Shown here piece by piece: positions 49,206 to 59,468 of a stretch of 64,000 bases of DNA; the first letter of the stretch is position 1; every line of letters starts with the position of its first letter. Made by a program: the position numbers and the translations under genes. The stretch spans positions 310,001 to 374,000 of the forward strand of contig CAMBLG010000001.1 in the NCBI GenBank assembly GCA_945868435.1. The letters run 5' to 3'. The notes beneath the pieces are model-generated. The model saw only the letters and a program-made list of their open reading frames with translations. It searched no databases and was not told where the DNA came from. The stretch is from an uncultured Lachnospiraceae bacterium (GTDB lineage: Bacteria > Bacillota > Clostridia > Lachnospirales > Lachnospiraceae).

Positions 49206-51080
49206 ATGAGTAATATCATGCTGCTGGATCAGGAGACAATTGATAAGATTGCGGCTGGGGAAGTGGTGGAGCGTCCCTGCTCGGTGGTGAAGGAATTGGT
49301 GGAAAATGCGATTGATGCGGGAGCTACCGCCATCACTGTTGAGATTAAGGACGGGGGAATTTCCCTGATCCGAATTACCGATAACGGCTGTGGCATTGAA
49401 CGGGAGGAAGTGCCGCTGGCATTTTTGCGGCATTCCACCAGCAAGATTCGAAGTGCAGAGGATCTGATGTGCGTGCATTCCCTGGGCTTTCGCGGTGAGG
49501 CTTTGTCCAGTATCGCAGCGGTGTCGCGGGTAGAATTGATCACCAAGACCTACGATGCGCTGACAGGTACCCGTTATCTGATTGAAGGCTCAAAGGAGGT
49601 AGCGTTGGAGGAAGTGGGAGCACCGGACGGAACGACGTTTTTGGTGAAGGATTTATTTTACAACACCCCCGCCCGCCGGAAGTTCTTAAAGTCTGCCCAG
49701 ACAGAAGGAACCTACATCAGTGATATGCTGGAAAAGCTTGCTCTTTCTCATCCGGACATTTCTTTTAAATACATAAACAATAACCAGACCAAGCTGCATA
49801 CCTCCGGCAACGGAAACAGAAAGGATCTGATCTATCATATATACGGCAGAGACATTACGGCAGAGCTGCTTGAAGTAGGGTATGAGGGCGAATATTTTCA
49901 GGTCTCCGGCTTTATCGGAAAACCGTCCGTCAGCCGGGGCAATCGCAATTTTGAGAACTACTTTATCAATGGGCGGTACATCAAGAGCAACCTGATCGCA
50001 AAGGCCATTGAGGAGGCCTACCGCAGTTTTCTGATGCAGCACCAGTATCCGTTTACAGTTTTATACTTTACCTTTGAGGGAGAAACTGTGGATGTCAATG
50101 TGCATCCAACAAAGATGGAACTGCGCTTTGGACACAATCAGGAAATTTATCGGGAACTGATGGAGGCGCTGTACGCGGTTTTGGCCCACAAGGAGCTGAT
50201 TCCGGAAGTGCCTGTCACGGAGGAGAAGACAGCAAGGATTCCCAGTGTGTATCCGGAGCCCATTCCGGAGCCCTTTGAAAAACGCCGGTTGAATGATATT
50301 CAAAAAAAAGTGGAATGCAAAACGTATTCTTCGGAAGAAGAGTCAAAACCGGAACAGGCTTCGGTAGAGGAGCCGGCAAACCGATATCATGCTCCTGCTC
50401 ATCCGGGCGTACACATACTTCCCGCAAAAGATTTACCACAGGGAGCGACCGAACAGCTTACTCTAGAAGCAATGTCGCCGGATTTTCTGACTGTGGATGC
50501 CAGGAAAAAGCACCGCATCATAGGCCAGTTGTTCAAGACCTACTGGCTGGTGGAATACGAAGATAAACTCTATATCATTGACCAGCACGCAGCTCATGAA
50601 AAGGTGCTTTATGAACGGAAGATGGCACAGCTTGCAAGAAAAGAATTCACCTCCCAGAACATCAGTCCGCCGATTATTTTAAGTCTGGATGCAAAAGAAC
50701 AGGAGATGCTTTTGCGTTATCAGGAGGAAATCAGCAGGCTGGGATATGTTATTGAGCCCTTTGGGGGAAGGGAATATATGATTTCGGCGGTTCCGGACAA
50801 TCTGTTTTCCATCGATGTGAAGGATTTGTTTATTGAAATGCTGGATGATTTTACGAACTTATCCGGCAAGGAGACGCCGGAGCTGATCACGGAGAGGGTC
50901 GCATCCATGTCCTGCAAGGCTGCAGTTAAGGGAAATGATGCGTTAAGTCTTCCGGAAATTGATGCACTGATCGAGGAACTACTTACACTGGATAATCCGT
51001 TTCATTGTCCCCATGGCAGACCAACGATCATCTCCATGAGTAAATATGAGCTGGAAAAGAAGTTCAAGCGGATTGTGTAA
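49206..51080 (+). CDS. mutL: DNA mismatch repair protein MutL
   Basis: IAAGEVVERPCSVVKELVENAIDAGA, GFRGEALSSIAAVS, C-terminal DQHAAHEKVLYER. Confidence 0.97.
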   Translation: MSNIMLLDQETIDKIAAGEVVERPCSVVKELVENAIDAGATAITVEIKDGGISLIRITDNGCGIEREEVPLAFLRHSTSKIRSAEDLMCVHSLGFRGEALSSIAAVSRVELITKTYDALTGTRYLIEGSKEVALEEVGAPDGTTFLVKDLFYNTPARRKFLKSAQTEGTYISDMLEKLALSHPDISFKYINNNQTKLHTSGNGNRKDLIYHIYGRDITAELLEVGYEGEYFQVSGFIGKPSVSRGNRNFENYFINGRYIKSNLIAKAIEEAYRSFLMQHQYPFTVLYFTFEGETVDVNVHPTKMELRFGHNQEIYRELMEALYAVLAHKELIPEVPVTEEKTARIPSVYPEPIPEPFEKRRLNDIQKKVECKTYSSEEESKPEQASVEEPANRYHAPAHPGVHILPAKDLPQGATEQLTLEAMSPDFLTVDARKKHRIIGQLFKTYWLVEYEDKLYIIDQHAAHEKVLYERKMAQLARKEFTSQNISPPIILSLDAKEQEMLLRYQEEISRLGYVIEPFGGREYMISAVPDNLFSIDVKDLFIEMLDDFTNLSGKETPELITERVASMSCKAAVKGNDALSLPEIDALIEELLTLDNPFHCPHGRPTIISMSKYELEKKFKRIV

Positions 51081-51112
51081 TGTCCGTGGAAAAGAGGAGA
51101 GAGAAACGTGTT

Positions 51113-52084
51113 ATGGAAAAAAGACCATTGATCATTCTTGCAGGACCCACGGCCGTAGGCAAGACAGATCTTTCAATACAACTTGCCAAACGCATAAACG
51201 GAGCCATTATTTCCGCAGATTCCATGCAGGTATACAAATACATGGATATCGGCTCGGCCAAAGTGACAAAGGAAGAAATGCAGGGAATTCCGCATTATCT
51301 GATCGATGAATTGCTTCCTTCTGAGGAATTTCACGTTGTGCGTTTTCAAACGATGGCCAAAGCTGCCCTGGAAGAAATCTATGGTTCCGGGAAAATCCCA
51401 ATCGTGGCGGGCGGAACCGGCTTTTATATTCAGTCCCTGTTGTACGACATTGATTTTACAACTCAGGACAGTGACGAGAATTTTCGGCAGGATATGGCTG
51501 ACTATGCACGCCAATATGGAGCCCATGCGCTTCATGAAAAATTAAAAGACATTGACCCCGGCTCCTATGAGAGCATTCATGAAAATAATGTCAAACGGGT
51601 TATACGAGCGTTGGAATACTATCACCAGACCGGTCAGCCGATTTCCGAGCACAATGAGGCAGAGCAGGCAAAAGCTTCCCCTTACAGGTTTGCATACTTT
51701 GTTTTGACCGATGAACGGGAACACTTGTATGAACGCATTGACAGGCGTGTAGATCTCATGATGGATAAGGGGCTTCTGGATGAGGTAAAACGCCTGAAGG
51801 ATATGGGATATCACAGACAGATGGTTGCCATGCAGGGGCTGGGATACAAAGAGCTTTTCGATTATCTGGATGGAACATGTTCTTTGGAGGAGGCTGTCTA
51901 CATCATAAAACGAGAGACCAGACATTTCGCCAAGCGGCAGATCACCTGGTTCAAACGGGAACGAGATGTAATCTGGCTGGACAAATCCGTATTGGGTGGT
52001 GACGAAGCAATTCTTGGAGAAATGCTTCGCATTTTGAATGAGAAAGGAATCTGTCATGAAGGAACAATTGATGAAAACCTATGA
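51113..52084 (+). CDS. miaA: tRNA dimethylallyltransferase
   Basis: LAGPTAVGKTDLSIQLAKRINGAIISADSMQVYKYMDIGSAK. Confidence 0.96.
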   Translation: MEKRPLIILAGPTAVGKTDLSIQLAKRINGAIISADSMQVYKYMDIGSAKVTKEEMQGIPHYLIDELLPSEEFHVVRFQTMAKAALEEIYGSGKIPIVAGGTGFYIQSLLYDIDFTTQDSDENFRQDMADYARQYGAHALHEKLKDIDPGSYESIHENNVKRVIRALEYYHQTGQPISEHNEAEQAKASPYRFAYFVLTDEREHLYERIDRRVDLMMDKGLLDEVKRLKDMGYHRQMVAMQGLGYKELFDYLDGTCSLEEAVYIIKRETRHFAKRQITWFKRERDVIWLDKSVLGGDEAILGEMLRILNEKGICHEGTIDENL

Positions 52085-53354
52085 AGAACTTGGAATCTGC
52101 GAAAGCGTATATCGTTTCGGAGAAGCCATTGAAGAACAATTAAAGGAGCGCTTTGAACGCATTGACGCCAACGCGGAAATAAATCAAATGAAGGTGATCT
52201 CTGCAATGCAGAAAAACCGGGTGAGTGCGGAGTGCTTCAATATATCCAGCGGATATGGGTATAATGATATGGGAAGAGATACTTTAGAGCGTGTGTATGC
52301 GGATTGTTTCGGCGGTGAAGACGCCCTGGTCCGTCCCCAGATTACCTGTGGAACACATGCCCTGGCTCTGGCGCTGATGTCCAATTTACGTCCCGGTGAC
52401 GAACTTTTATCTCCTGTCGGAAAACCTTATGATACCTTGGAGGAAGTCATTGGCATAAGGCCTTCCAAAGGATCTCTGGCAGAGTATGGTATTACCTATG
52501 CTCAAGTGGATTTACTGTCGGATGGATGTTTTGATTATGAAGGAATCAAGGCTGCCATCAATGAGCGAACAAAGCTTGTTACCATTCAACGGTCCAAGGG
52601 ATATGCTACCAGACCGACTTTGTCTGTTCAGCGTATAGGAGAGCTGATTGCTTTTGTAAAGAGTATTAAGCCGGATGTGATCTGTATGGTGGACAACTGC
52701 TACGGAGAATTCGTGGAGGAACGGGAGCCGATTCAGGTTGGAGCGGACATGATCGTTGGATCCCTCATCAAAAATCCCGGTGGCGGACTTGCTCCTATTG
52801 GCGGCTATATTGTGGGCAAAAAGGAGTGCGTAGCAAATGCTGCATATCGTCTTACCTCTCCGGGACTTGGAAAGGAGGTCGGTGCGTCACTGGGGGTCAT
52901 CCAATCCTTCTATCAGGGGCTGTTCTTAGCTCCGACCGTCGTGAGTGGTGCTTTAAAAGGTGCAATTTTTGCAGCAAATATCTATGAAAAGCTTGGATAT
53001 AAAGTTGTGCCAAATGCAACGGAGAGCCGTCATGACATCATTCAGGCGGTTGAATTTGGGAATAAAGAGGCTATGATTGCCTTCTGTGAGGGAATTCAGG
53101 CCGCTGCACCGGTGGACAGTTATGTGACACCGGAACCATGGGCCATGCCGGGCTACGACAGCGATGTGATCATGGCCGCTGGAGCATTCGTACAGGGCTC
53201 ATCCATCGAATTGTCAGCCGACGGGCCGGTGAAGCCGCCGTATGCCGTGTATTTTCAGGGTGGACTTACCTGGTATCACGCAAAGCTTGGAATTCTTATG
53301 TCTTTACAAAAACTTTATGAACGCAACCTTGTTAATATAGATGAGGTGTGCTAG
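52056..53354 (+). CDS. Methionine gamma-lyase/aluminum-resistance (YnbB-like) PLP enzyme
   Basis: GYGYNDMGRDTLERVYADCFGGEDALVRPQITCGTHALALAL; VGSLIKNPGGGLAPIGGYIVG. Confidence 0.9.
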   Translation: MKEQLMKTYEELGICESVYRFGEAIEEQLKERFERIDANAEINQMKVISAMQKNRVSAECFNISSGYGYNDMGRDTLERVYADCFGGEDALVRPQITCGTHALALALMSNLRPGDELLSPVGKPYDTLEEVIGIRPSKGSLAEYGITYAQVDLLSDGCFDYEGIKAAINERTKLVTIQRSKGYATRPTLSVQRIGELIAFVKSIKPDVICMVDNCYGEFVEEREPIQVGADMIVGSLIKNPGGGLAPIGGYIVGKKECVANAAYRLTSPGLGKEVGASLGVIQSFYQGLFLAPTVVSGALKGAIFAANIYEKLGYKVVPNATESRHDIIQAVEFGNKEAMIAFCEGIQAAAPVDSYVTPEPWAMPGYDSDVIMAAGAFVQGSSIELSADGPVKPPYAVYFQGGLTWYHAKLGILMSLQKLYERNLVNIDEVC

Positions 53355-53448
53355 AATGAACATGGTTTCTGTCATGACAGCTTTGCAATAGGAAGGCTGT
53401 GTCGTGACTTGTGTTGCGTGTATGATCTGGGAGAATAGAAAGGTATTT

Positions 53449-54141
53449 ATGCAACACACAACTGTAAAAGAACTGCCGGAATCCGAGCGCCCGTACGAGC
53501 GCTTTCTGGCATTGGGAGCCGAAGCATTATCCGATGCGGAGCTCCTTTCCATTATTCTAAAGACCGGAACCAAAGAGCTGACGGCATTGGATATCGCCAG
53601 ACAACTGCTTTCTGAGTGTCATGGGAATCTTCTCAATCTCTATGAATTTTCCTATGAAGAGCTCATGGAGCATAAGGGTATTGGTCCGGTGAAAGCCATT
53701 CAGCTGAAAGCTGTGGCGGAGCTGTCCAAACGAATTGCCCGCACCGACAACAGTGACAAACTGGAGTTGAACAAACCTGAGACGGTTGCCGGTTATTATA
53801 TGGAGACCCTTCGCCATCAGAAAAGAGAAGTGGTTATGGCGGCTTTTTTTGATGCCAAATGCCATTTTCTTGGAGATTCCGTGATTGCAACCGGAGGAAG
53901 CGATTCCGCGTGCGTAGCGGTGTCTGCATTGTTTCAGGAAGCCCTGAAGCGACATGCGGTACAGATGATTGTACTTCACAATCATCCCAGCGGAGACCCC
54001 AATCCAAGCACGGCAGACATCCAATTGACCGAGCGTCTGGCAGAGGGGGCAAAGCTTTTGGGATTGCAGTTATCCGACCATATTGTGATCGGGGACAATC
54101 GATATTACAGCTTTTTGGAGAACTCCATTATGCCGGTATAG
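53449..54141 (+). CDS. radC: RadC/JAB-domain DNA repair-associated protein
   Basis: ELPESERPYERFLALGAEALSDAELLSIIL, VLHNHPSGDPNPSTADIQLTERL JAMM motif, SDHIVIGDNRYYSFLE. Confidence 0.95.
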   Translation: MQHTTVKELPESERPYERFLALGAEALSDAELLSIILKTGTKELTALDIARQLLSECHGNLLNLYEFSYEELMEHKGIGPVKAIQLKAVAELSKRIARTDNSDKLELNKPETVAGYYMETLRHQKREVVMAAFFDAKCHFLGDSVIATGGSDSACVAVSALFQEALKRHAVQMIVLHNHPSGDPNPSTADIQLTERLAEGAKLLGLQLSDHIVIGDNRYYSFLENSIMPV

Positions 54142-54174
54142 CGGCGAAAGCTACATAAGAAAAGGGAGAGAGCT

Positions 54175-55191
54175 ATGAACAACAATATTTATGGGATTGA
54201 TTTCGGAACCTGTAACTTTAAAGTGTTCTGCAAACCTACAGGTAAGATACTGAGCGAAAAGAACACAATCGCTATCATAAACAAGAATCAAATGTATGCC
54301 TATGGTGATGCTGCGTATGCTATGTACGAGAAAGCGCCGGAAACGATCAACGTTACATTTCCGGTGGTAAGCGGTGTGATTGCGGATTATGCATTCCTTC
54401 AGAATATGATCTTCGAGTACCTGGAAAACAAAATGCGGGGAAAGGTGAAGAATGCGGAATTTTTGGTTGCAGTTCCGACAGATATCACAGATGTGGAGAA
54501 GCGTGCCTTTTTCGAATTGTTTTACAAGAGCAAATATCGTCCGAAAAATGTTATGCTCTGTGAGAAGCCTCTTGCGGATGCGGTAGGGCTTGGACTTGAC
54601 ATCAACGAGCCCACCGGAGTCATGGTGGTGGATCTCGGGGCGGATACCATTGAGATTTCCGTGATTTCCCTTGGGGGCATGGTCTTAAGTGATCTGTTGC
54701 ATTTTGGCTCCAATCGTTTGGACGAATCGATTATCAGCTACATTCGTAAGGAATTCAATCTAATAATTGGCAAGAGAACTGCCAAAGCATTGAAGGAAGA
54801 ACTTGGAAGCGGTCTTCCGGGACGCACGGAAACGATGGTGATTGTCGGATTGGATGTTGTCAGCGGCCTTCCGGTAGAGCGGGAAATCAGTGCCGAGATC
54901 ATATATGAAGCGACCAAGAGCAATCTGGAATCCATCTGCACCTCCATTAAAATGATTCTGGAGAAGACGCCGCCTGAGCTTGCAAAGGATATTATTCACG
55001 CTGGAATATACATTACCGGTGGTGGTTCTAAGATTACGGATCTGGATAAGCTTTTTACCGAAATTACCAATATTAAGGTTAACACCTGTGACAACCCGGA
55101 ACAGAGTGCCGTCCGAGGACTTGCCAAGATTGCTTCGGATTCCAAGTACAAACGAATACCGTACACGGTGAAGACTAATAGCTTAAAATAG
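54175..55191 (+). CDS. mreB: Rod shape-determining protein MreB-like
   Basis: YGIDFGTCNFKVFCK, VVDLGADTIEISVISLGG, ITGGGSKITDLDKLF; followed by mreC, mreD. Confidence 0.9.
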   Translation: MNNNIYGIDFGTCNFKVFCKPTGKILSEKNTIAIINKNQMYAYGDAAYAMYEKAPETINVTFPVVSGVIADYAFLQNMIFEYLENKMRGKVKNAEFLVAVPTDITDVEKRAFFELFYKSKYRPKNVMLCEKPLADAVGLGLDINEPTGVMVVDLGADTIEISVISLGGMVLSDLLHFGSNRLDESIISYIRKEFNLIIGKRTAKALKEELGSGLPGRTETMVIVGLDVVSGLPVEREISAEIIYEATKSNLESICTSIKMILEKTPPELAKDIIHAGIYITGGGSKITDLDKLFTEITNIKVNTCDNPEQSAVRGLAKIASDSKYKRIPYTVKTNSLK

Positions 55192-55199
55192 AGGGATTC

Positions 55200-56105
55200 A
55201 TGAAAAAGTTTCGCAATATTCGCAATAAGAAAAAAAGAATACCAAGCAAATATTTGCTTGCAATCCTCTCAACGGTGTGTGTACTTGCGCTTTTTATCAG
55301 CCTTGTATTTAACATTAACGGCGGACCGTTAAATATGGTTGCCGGATATGTGTTTGTCCCAATGCAAAAAGGCATTAACGGTGCCGGGGCATGGCTGTCC
55401 GGAAAAGCGAATGATTTCAAGACACTGGGGGAGGTTCTGGAGGAGAACAAAGCACTTCAGGAACAGGTGGATGAGCTGACCTCACAATTAAACAATACCA
55501 AACTGGATCAGTATGAACTGGACAGTTACCGCGAACTCTTAGAACTGGATGACCAGTACGCAGAGTATGAGAAGGTGGCGGCTCATGTCATTGCAAAAGA
55601 TTCCGGAAACTGGTTCTCTACGTTTACCATTGACAAAGGCTCCAAGGATGGAATCGCGAAAGGTATGAATGTCATTGCAGGAAGCGGGCTTGTAGGGATC
55701 GTAACCGATGTGGGACCGAATTTTGCGAAGGTGCGCAGCATTATTGATGATTCCAGCAATGTTAGTGCCATGGTGCTTACTACCAAAGATAATTTTAATG
55801 TCAGCGGAAGTCTTCAGACGATGAACGAGGATAAACTGCTTCCGTTTACGGAACTTCGGGATGAAAATGATGAAGTTCAGATGGGGGATCCGGTTGTGAC
55901 TTCTTATGTCTCTGATCAGTATCAGCAGGGCATTTTGATTGGATATATATATAGTATCGAGGAGAATCCGAATAACCTGACCAAATCCGGAACTATTACA
56001 CCGGTGGTAGATTTCCAGCACCTACGGGAGGTTCTTGTCATCACAGCCATCAAGGATACCGGTGAGGAGAACATTAAGCAGGGATCCACGGATACTCAGG
56101 AGTAA
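55200..56105 (+). CDS. mreC: Rod shape-determining protein MreC
   Basis: N-terminal TM, coiled coil, VIAKDSGNWFSTFTIDKGSKDGIAKGMNVIAGSGLVGIV. Confidence 0.94.
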   Translation: MKKFRNIRNKKKRIPSKYLLAILSTVCVLALFISLVFNINGGPLNMVAGYVFVPMQKGINGAGAWLSGKANDFKTLGEVLEENKALQEQVDELTSQLNNTKLDQYELDSYRELLELDDQYAEYEKVAAHVIAKDSGNWFSTFTIDKGSKDGIAKGMNVIAGSGLVGIVTDVGPNFAKVRSIIDDSSNVSAMVLTTKDNFNVSGSLQTMNEDKLLPFTELRDENDEVQMGDPVVTSYVSDQYQQGILIGYIYSIEENPNNLTKSGTITPVVDFQHLREVLVITAIKDTGEENIKQGSTDTQE

Positions 56106-56108
56106 CAG

Positions 56109-56630
56109 ATGCGTAGAAAAATCGTACTTTTTATTATCATCACAATATGCTTTCTATTGCAGTGCACAGTATTTCAGTCACTGTCTTTTGCCGGGATAGC
56201 TCCCAACCTTCTGATTATTGTTGTTTCCGCTTTTGGACTTATGCGGGGCAAAAAGGAAGGGCTGTTGGTTGGATTTTTTTGCGGTCTGCTTGTCGACATT
56301 TTTTTCGGTTTTTATCTGGGGGTATATGCTTTACTCTATATGTATGTCGGCTATATCAACGGATTGTTGCAAAAACGCTTTTTCCCGGATGATATCAAGC
56401 TGCCGATGATCATGATCGGCGTCAGTGACATTGCATGCAATCTATTGGTTTATTTTTTTATGTTTTTGTTTCGTGGACGTTTTCATTTCCTCTATTACCT
56501 GAAATCGGTAATTTTCCCGGAATTCGTCTATACTATGGTGATTACCATATTTCTGTATTTCATTTTGCTCAAGGTAAACCAGTGGTTGGAAAAACATGAG
56601 AAGAGGAGAGCGAAGAAGTTTGATGTATGA
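56109..56630 (+). CDS. mreD: Rod shape-determining protein MreD
   Basis: Polytopic 173-aa protein between mreC and pbp2. Confidence 0.88.
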   Translation: MRRKIVLFIIITICFLLQCTVFQSLSFAGIAPNLLIIVVSAFGLMRGKKEGLLVGFFCGLLVDIFFGFYLGVYALLYMYVGYINGLLQKRFFPDDIKLPMIMIGVSDIACNLLVYFFMFLFRGRFHFLYYLKSVIFPEFVYTMVITIFLYFILLKVNQWLEKHEKRRAKKFDV

Positions 56631-59433
56631 TGTGAAAGAATTTCTGAAAAAATTCTTCAGTTCCAGGCTGTTTGTGGTTGCGGCTGTATTTACAATTTTA
56701 TTTGCAATTGCATTGGTTCGCGTGTTTTCCCTTCAGATTGTCAACGGAAAATCGTATCAGGAAAATTTTGCCCTCAAAATACAAAGGGATTTGCCTGTAC
56801 CTGCCAGCCGGGGCTGTATATACGATTGCAACGGAGAACTTTTGGCCTACAATGAACTGGCTTATTCAATTTCAATTACAGATAGTGCCACCTATTCCAG
56901 AACGGCGGAGAAGAATGCGGCTCTGAATGCAGAACTGGCGGAAATTCTTCAGATGCTGGACGAGAATCAGGAAACTTTGACGAACCACTTTAAGATTGAC
57001 TATAACGAGGATGGTACATACAGCTTTAATGTTTCGGGGACTGCTCTGAATCGATTTCGGGCAGATGTATTTGGTCGAAGTACCATTGAATCACTTCAAT
57101 ACAATGAGGACTTTGGCTTTGATGAGTTAAATGCCACCGAAGAACAGATCATGGAATACCTGAAGAGCCCGAAAGTGTTCGGTGTGGATGAGGCATATTC
57201 ACCAAAGCTGTCCTATGAGATCGTGGTTGTGCGCTATATGATGAATGCAAATTATTATACCCGTTACAATTCCACGACCATTGCGGAAGATGTCAGTGAC
57301 CGGACCGTTGCATACATCAACGAGCATATGGATACGTTGGTAGGAGTCTCGGTCAATGAGGATACGATACGGCGCTATAATTACAGTGAATACTTTTCTT
57401 CCATCATCGGCTATACCGGTAAGATTTCCGATACCGAGTATGAGGAACTGTCTGTAATCGACAAAAGCTATACAAAAAATGATATTGTTGGAAAAGCCGG
57501 TATTGAACAATTCTATGAAACGTATCTCCGCGGACAGAACGGCGAACAGAAGATTTATATTGATAATCTTGGGCGTGTATCCGAGATCATCAGCAAAACA
57601 GATTCCGTATCGGGAGATGACCTTTATCTGAGTATTGACGCGAAACTGCAAAAAGCTGCATATCTGGCCTTGGAGGAAGAAATCGCCGGAATTGTATATG
57701 CAAATATCAAAAACAACAATATTCCAATCAATGATGTATATTTTTCGCTGATTAATAACAGCATCATTGACATTCGGCATTTTGAAGATGAAGATGCTTC
57801 TGCCTCCGAAAAAGAAGTATACAAAGCATATGCAACGGCAGAAAAACAGGCCCTCAAAACAATTAAGAAACAGCTTACTACGGATCCGGTTGCACTGGAT
57901 ATGATGTCAGACGAAATTCTGGATGATTTTACCCTGATTATTTCCGCGCTCAAGGAGAATGGGGTCCTTTTAAGCAACGAGATTGATGAAAATGATGCGA
58001 CTTACAAAGAATGGAAGGCACAAAAAATCAGTCCAAAGGAATATCTGACCTATTGTATTTCACAGCACTGGATTGATATCAGTTTATTATCGGTAGATGA
58101 AAAATATGCAGATTCTAATGAAATATATGAGGCGTTGTGCCAATATATTCTGGACATGCTTGCAGACAGTATCGATTTTTCCAAAATCATTTATCAGTAT
58201 ATGATTGACCGGGGAGAACTGTCTCCGCGGGCACTTTGTATTATCCTTTTTGACCAGGGCGTTCTGGATTATGACGGGGGAACTTTAGGTAAGCTGAAGG
58301 ACGGAACTCTTTCGCCTTACAGCTTTCTTCTGGATAAGATCAACAACATTGAAATCACTCCGGCACAGCTGGCTTTGGATCCCTGTACCGGTTCCTGTGT
58401 AATCACAGATGTAAACACCGGTGAGATCAAGGCTCTTGTGAGCTATCCGGGATATGATAACAACCGTCTTGCCAATGGTGTAGATGCTGAGTACTACGAA
58501 TCACTTCGGGAGGATAAATCCAATCCGCTGTGGAACTATGCAACCCAGGAGCGTACCGCACCGGGTTCTACATTCAAGATGGTGACGGCTACGGCCGGAC
58601 TGGCGGAAAATATTATCTCCACCACAGATCAGATTCAATGTACCGGTGTCTTTCATGAAATCGACAATGAACCGAAATGTTGGATTTACCCGCACGGGAC
58701 CCATGGCAAGATCAACGTCTCAGAATCTTTAAGAGATTCCTGCAATGTATTTCATTACACATTAGGTTACCGGATGGCACTTAAGGATACCGGCGTCTAC
58801 AATGATAAAAATGGTATTTCGTATATTCAGAAATATGCTTCGCTCTATGGCTTGAACGAGAAAACCGGTCTCGAAATTGAGGAGTATACACCGGAGATCG
58901 CAACCGAATATCCGGTCATGGCAGCGATTGGACAGAGTAACAATAACTTTACGACGGTTTCGCTGTCCCGCTACGTGACAGCTGTAACCAGCGGCAAGCT
59001 GTATTCTTATCAGCTGATGAACAAAATTGTAGATGCGAACGGCGAGGTTGTTGCAAGCTATGAGCCGGAATATACCGATATATCAGACACATTGACTACA
59101 GAAGAGTGGGATGCCATTCATCGTGGTATGCGTATGGTAGTAGAGAATCTGGACAGCTTTGATGGATTTGATATTCCGGTAGCCGGAAAAACCGGAACTG
59201 CCCAACAGGTGGAAACCAGACCGAATCATGCGCTTTTTGTCGGGTACGCACCTTATGATGACCCTGAGATTACGATTGCAACCAGAATTGCATACGGATA
59301 CAGTTCGCACAATGCAGCTTCCGTATCGCGCAACATCATTTCGTACTACTACGGAGAGATGTCTTTAGATGAGCTTTTGGATTTGAAAGCTTCCGGTGTC
59401 AACGGTTCCTCAAACAATACGGTAACCGATTAA
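56623..59433 (+). CDS. Penicillin-binding protein 2 (large, with insertion)
   Basis: PASRGCIYDCNGELLAYN, APGSTFKMVTATAGL (SxxK), AGKTGTAQQ (KTG); mre-linked. Confidence 0.93.
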   Translation: MYDVKEFLKKFFSSRLFVVAAVFTILFAIALVRVFSLQIVNGKSYQENFALKIQRDLPVPASRGCIYDCNGELLAYNELAYSISITDSATYSRTAEKNAALNAELAEILQMLDENQETLTNHFKIDYNEDGTYSFNVSGTALNRFRADVFGRSTIESLQYNEDFGFDELNATEEQIMEYLKSPKVFGVDEAYSPKLSYEIVVVRYMMNANYYTRYNSTTIAEDVSDRTVAYINEHMDTLVGVSVNEDTIRRYNYSEYFSSIIGYTGKISDTEYEELSVIDKSYTKNDIVGKAGIEQFYETYLRGQNGEQKIYIDNLGRVSEIISKTDSVSGDDLYLSIDAKLQKAAYLALEEEIAGIVYANIKNNNIPINDVYFSLINNSIIDIRHFEDEDASASEKEVYKAYATAEKQALKTIKKQLTTDPVALDMMSDEILDDFTLIISALKENGVLLSNEIDENDATYKEWKAQKISPKEYLTYCISQHWIDISLLSVDEKYADSNEIYEALCQYILDMLADSIDFSKIIYQYMIDRGELSPRALCIILFDQGVLDYDGGTLGKLKDGTLSPYSFLLDKINNIEITPAQLALDPCTGSCVITDVNTGEIKALVSYPGYDNNRLANGVDAEYYESLREDKSNPLWNYATQERTAPGSTFKMVTATAGLAENIISTTDQIQCTGVFHEIDNEPKCWIYPHGTHGKINVSESLRDSCNVFHYTLGYRMALKDTGVYNDKNGISYIQKYASLYGLNEKTGLEIEEYTPEIATEYPVMAAIGQSNNNFTTVSLSRYVTAVTSGKLYSYQLMNKIVDANGEVVASYEPEYTDISDTLTTEEWDAIHRGMRMVVENLDSFDGFDIPVAGKTGTAQQVETRPNHALFVGYAPYDDPEITIATRIAYGYSSHNAASVSRNIISYYYGEMSLDELLDLKASGVNGSSNNTVTD

Positions 59434-59468
59434 GGCATAGATAACATAACTAACAGGAGGTTAATTTC

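Noticed and set aside
53355-53368. LexA/SOS box (GAACATGGTTTC) upstream of radC
   Set aside because: Spacing and right half do not match the GAACNNNNGTTC core.
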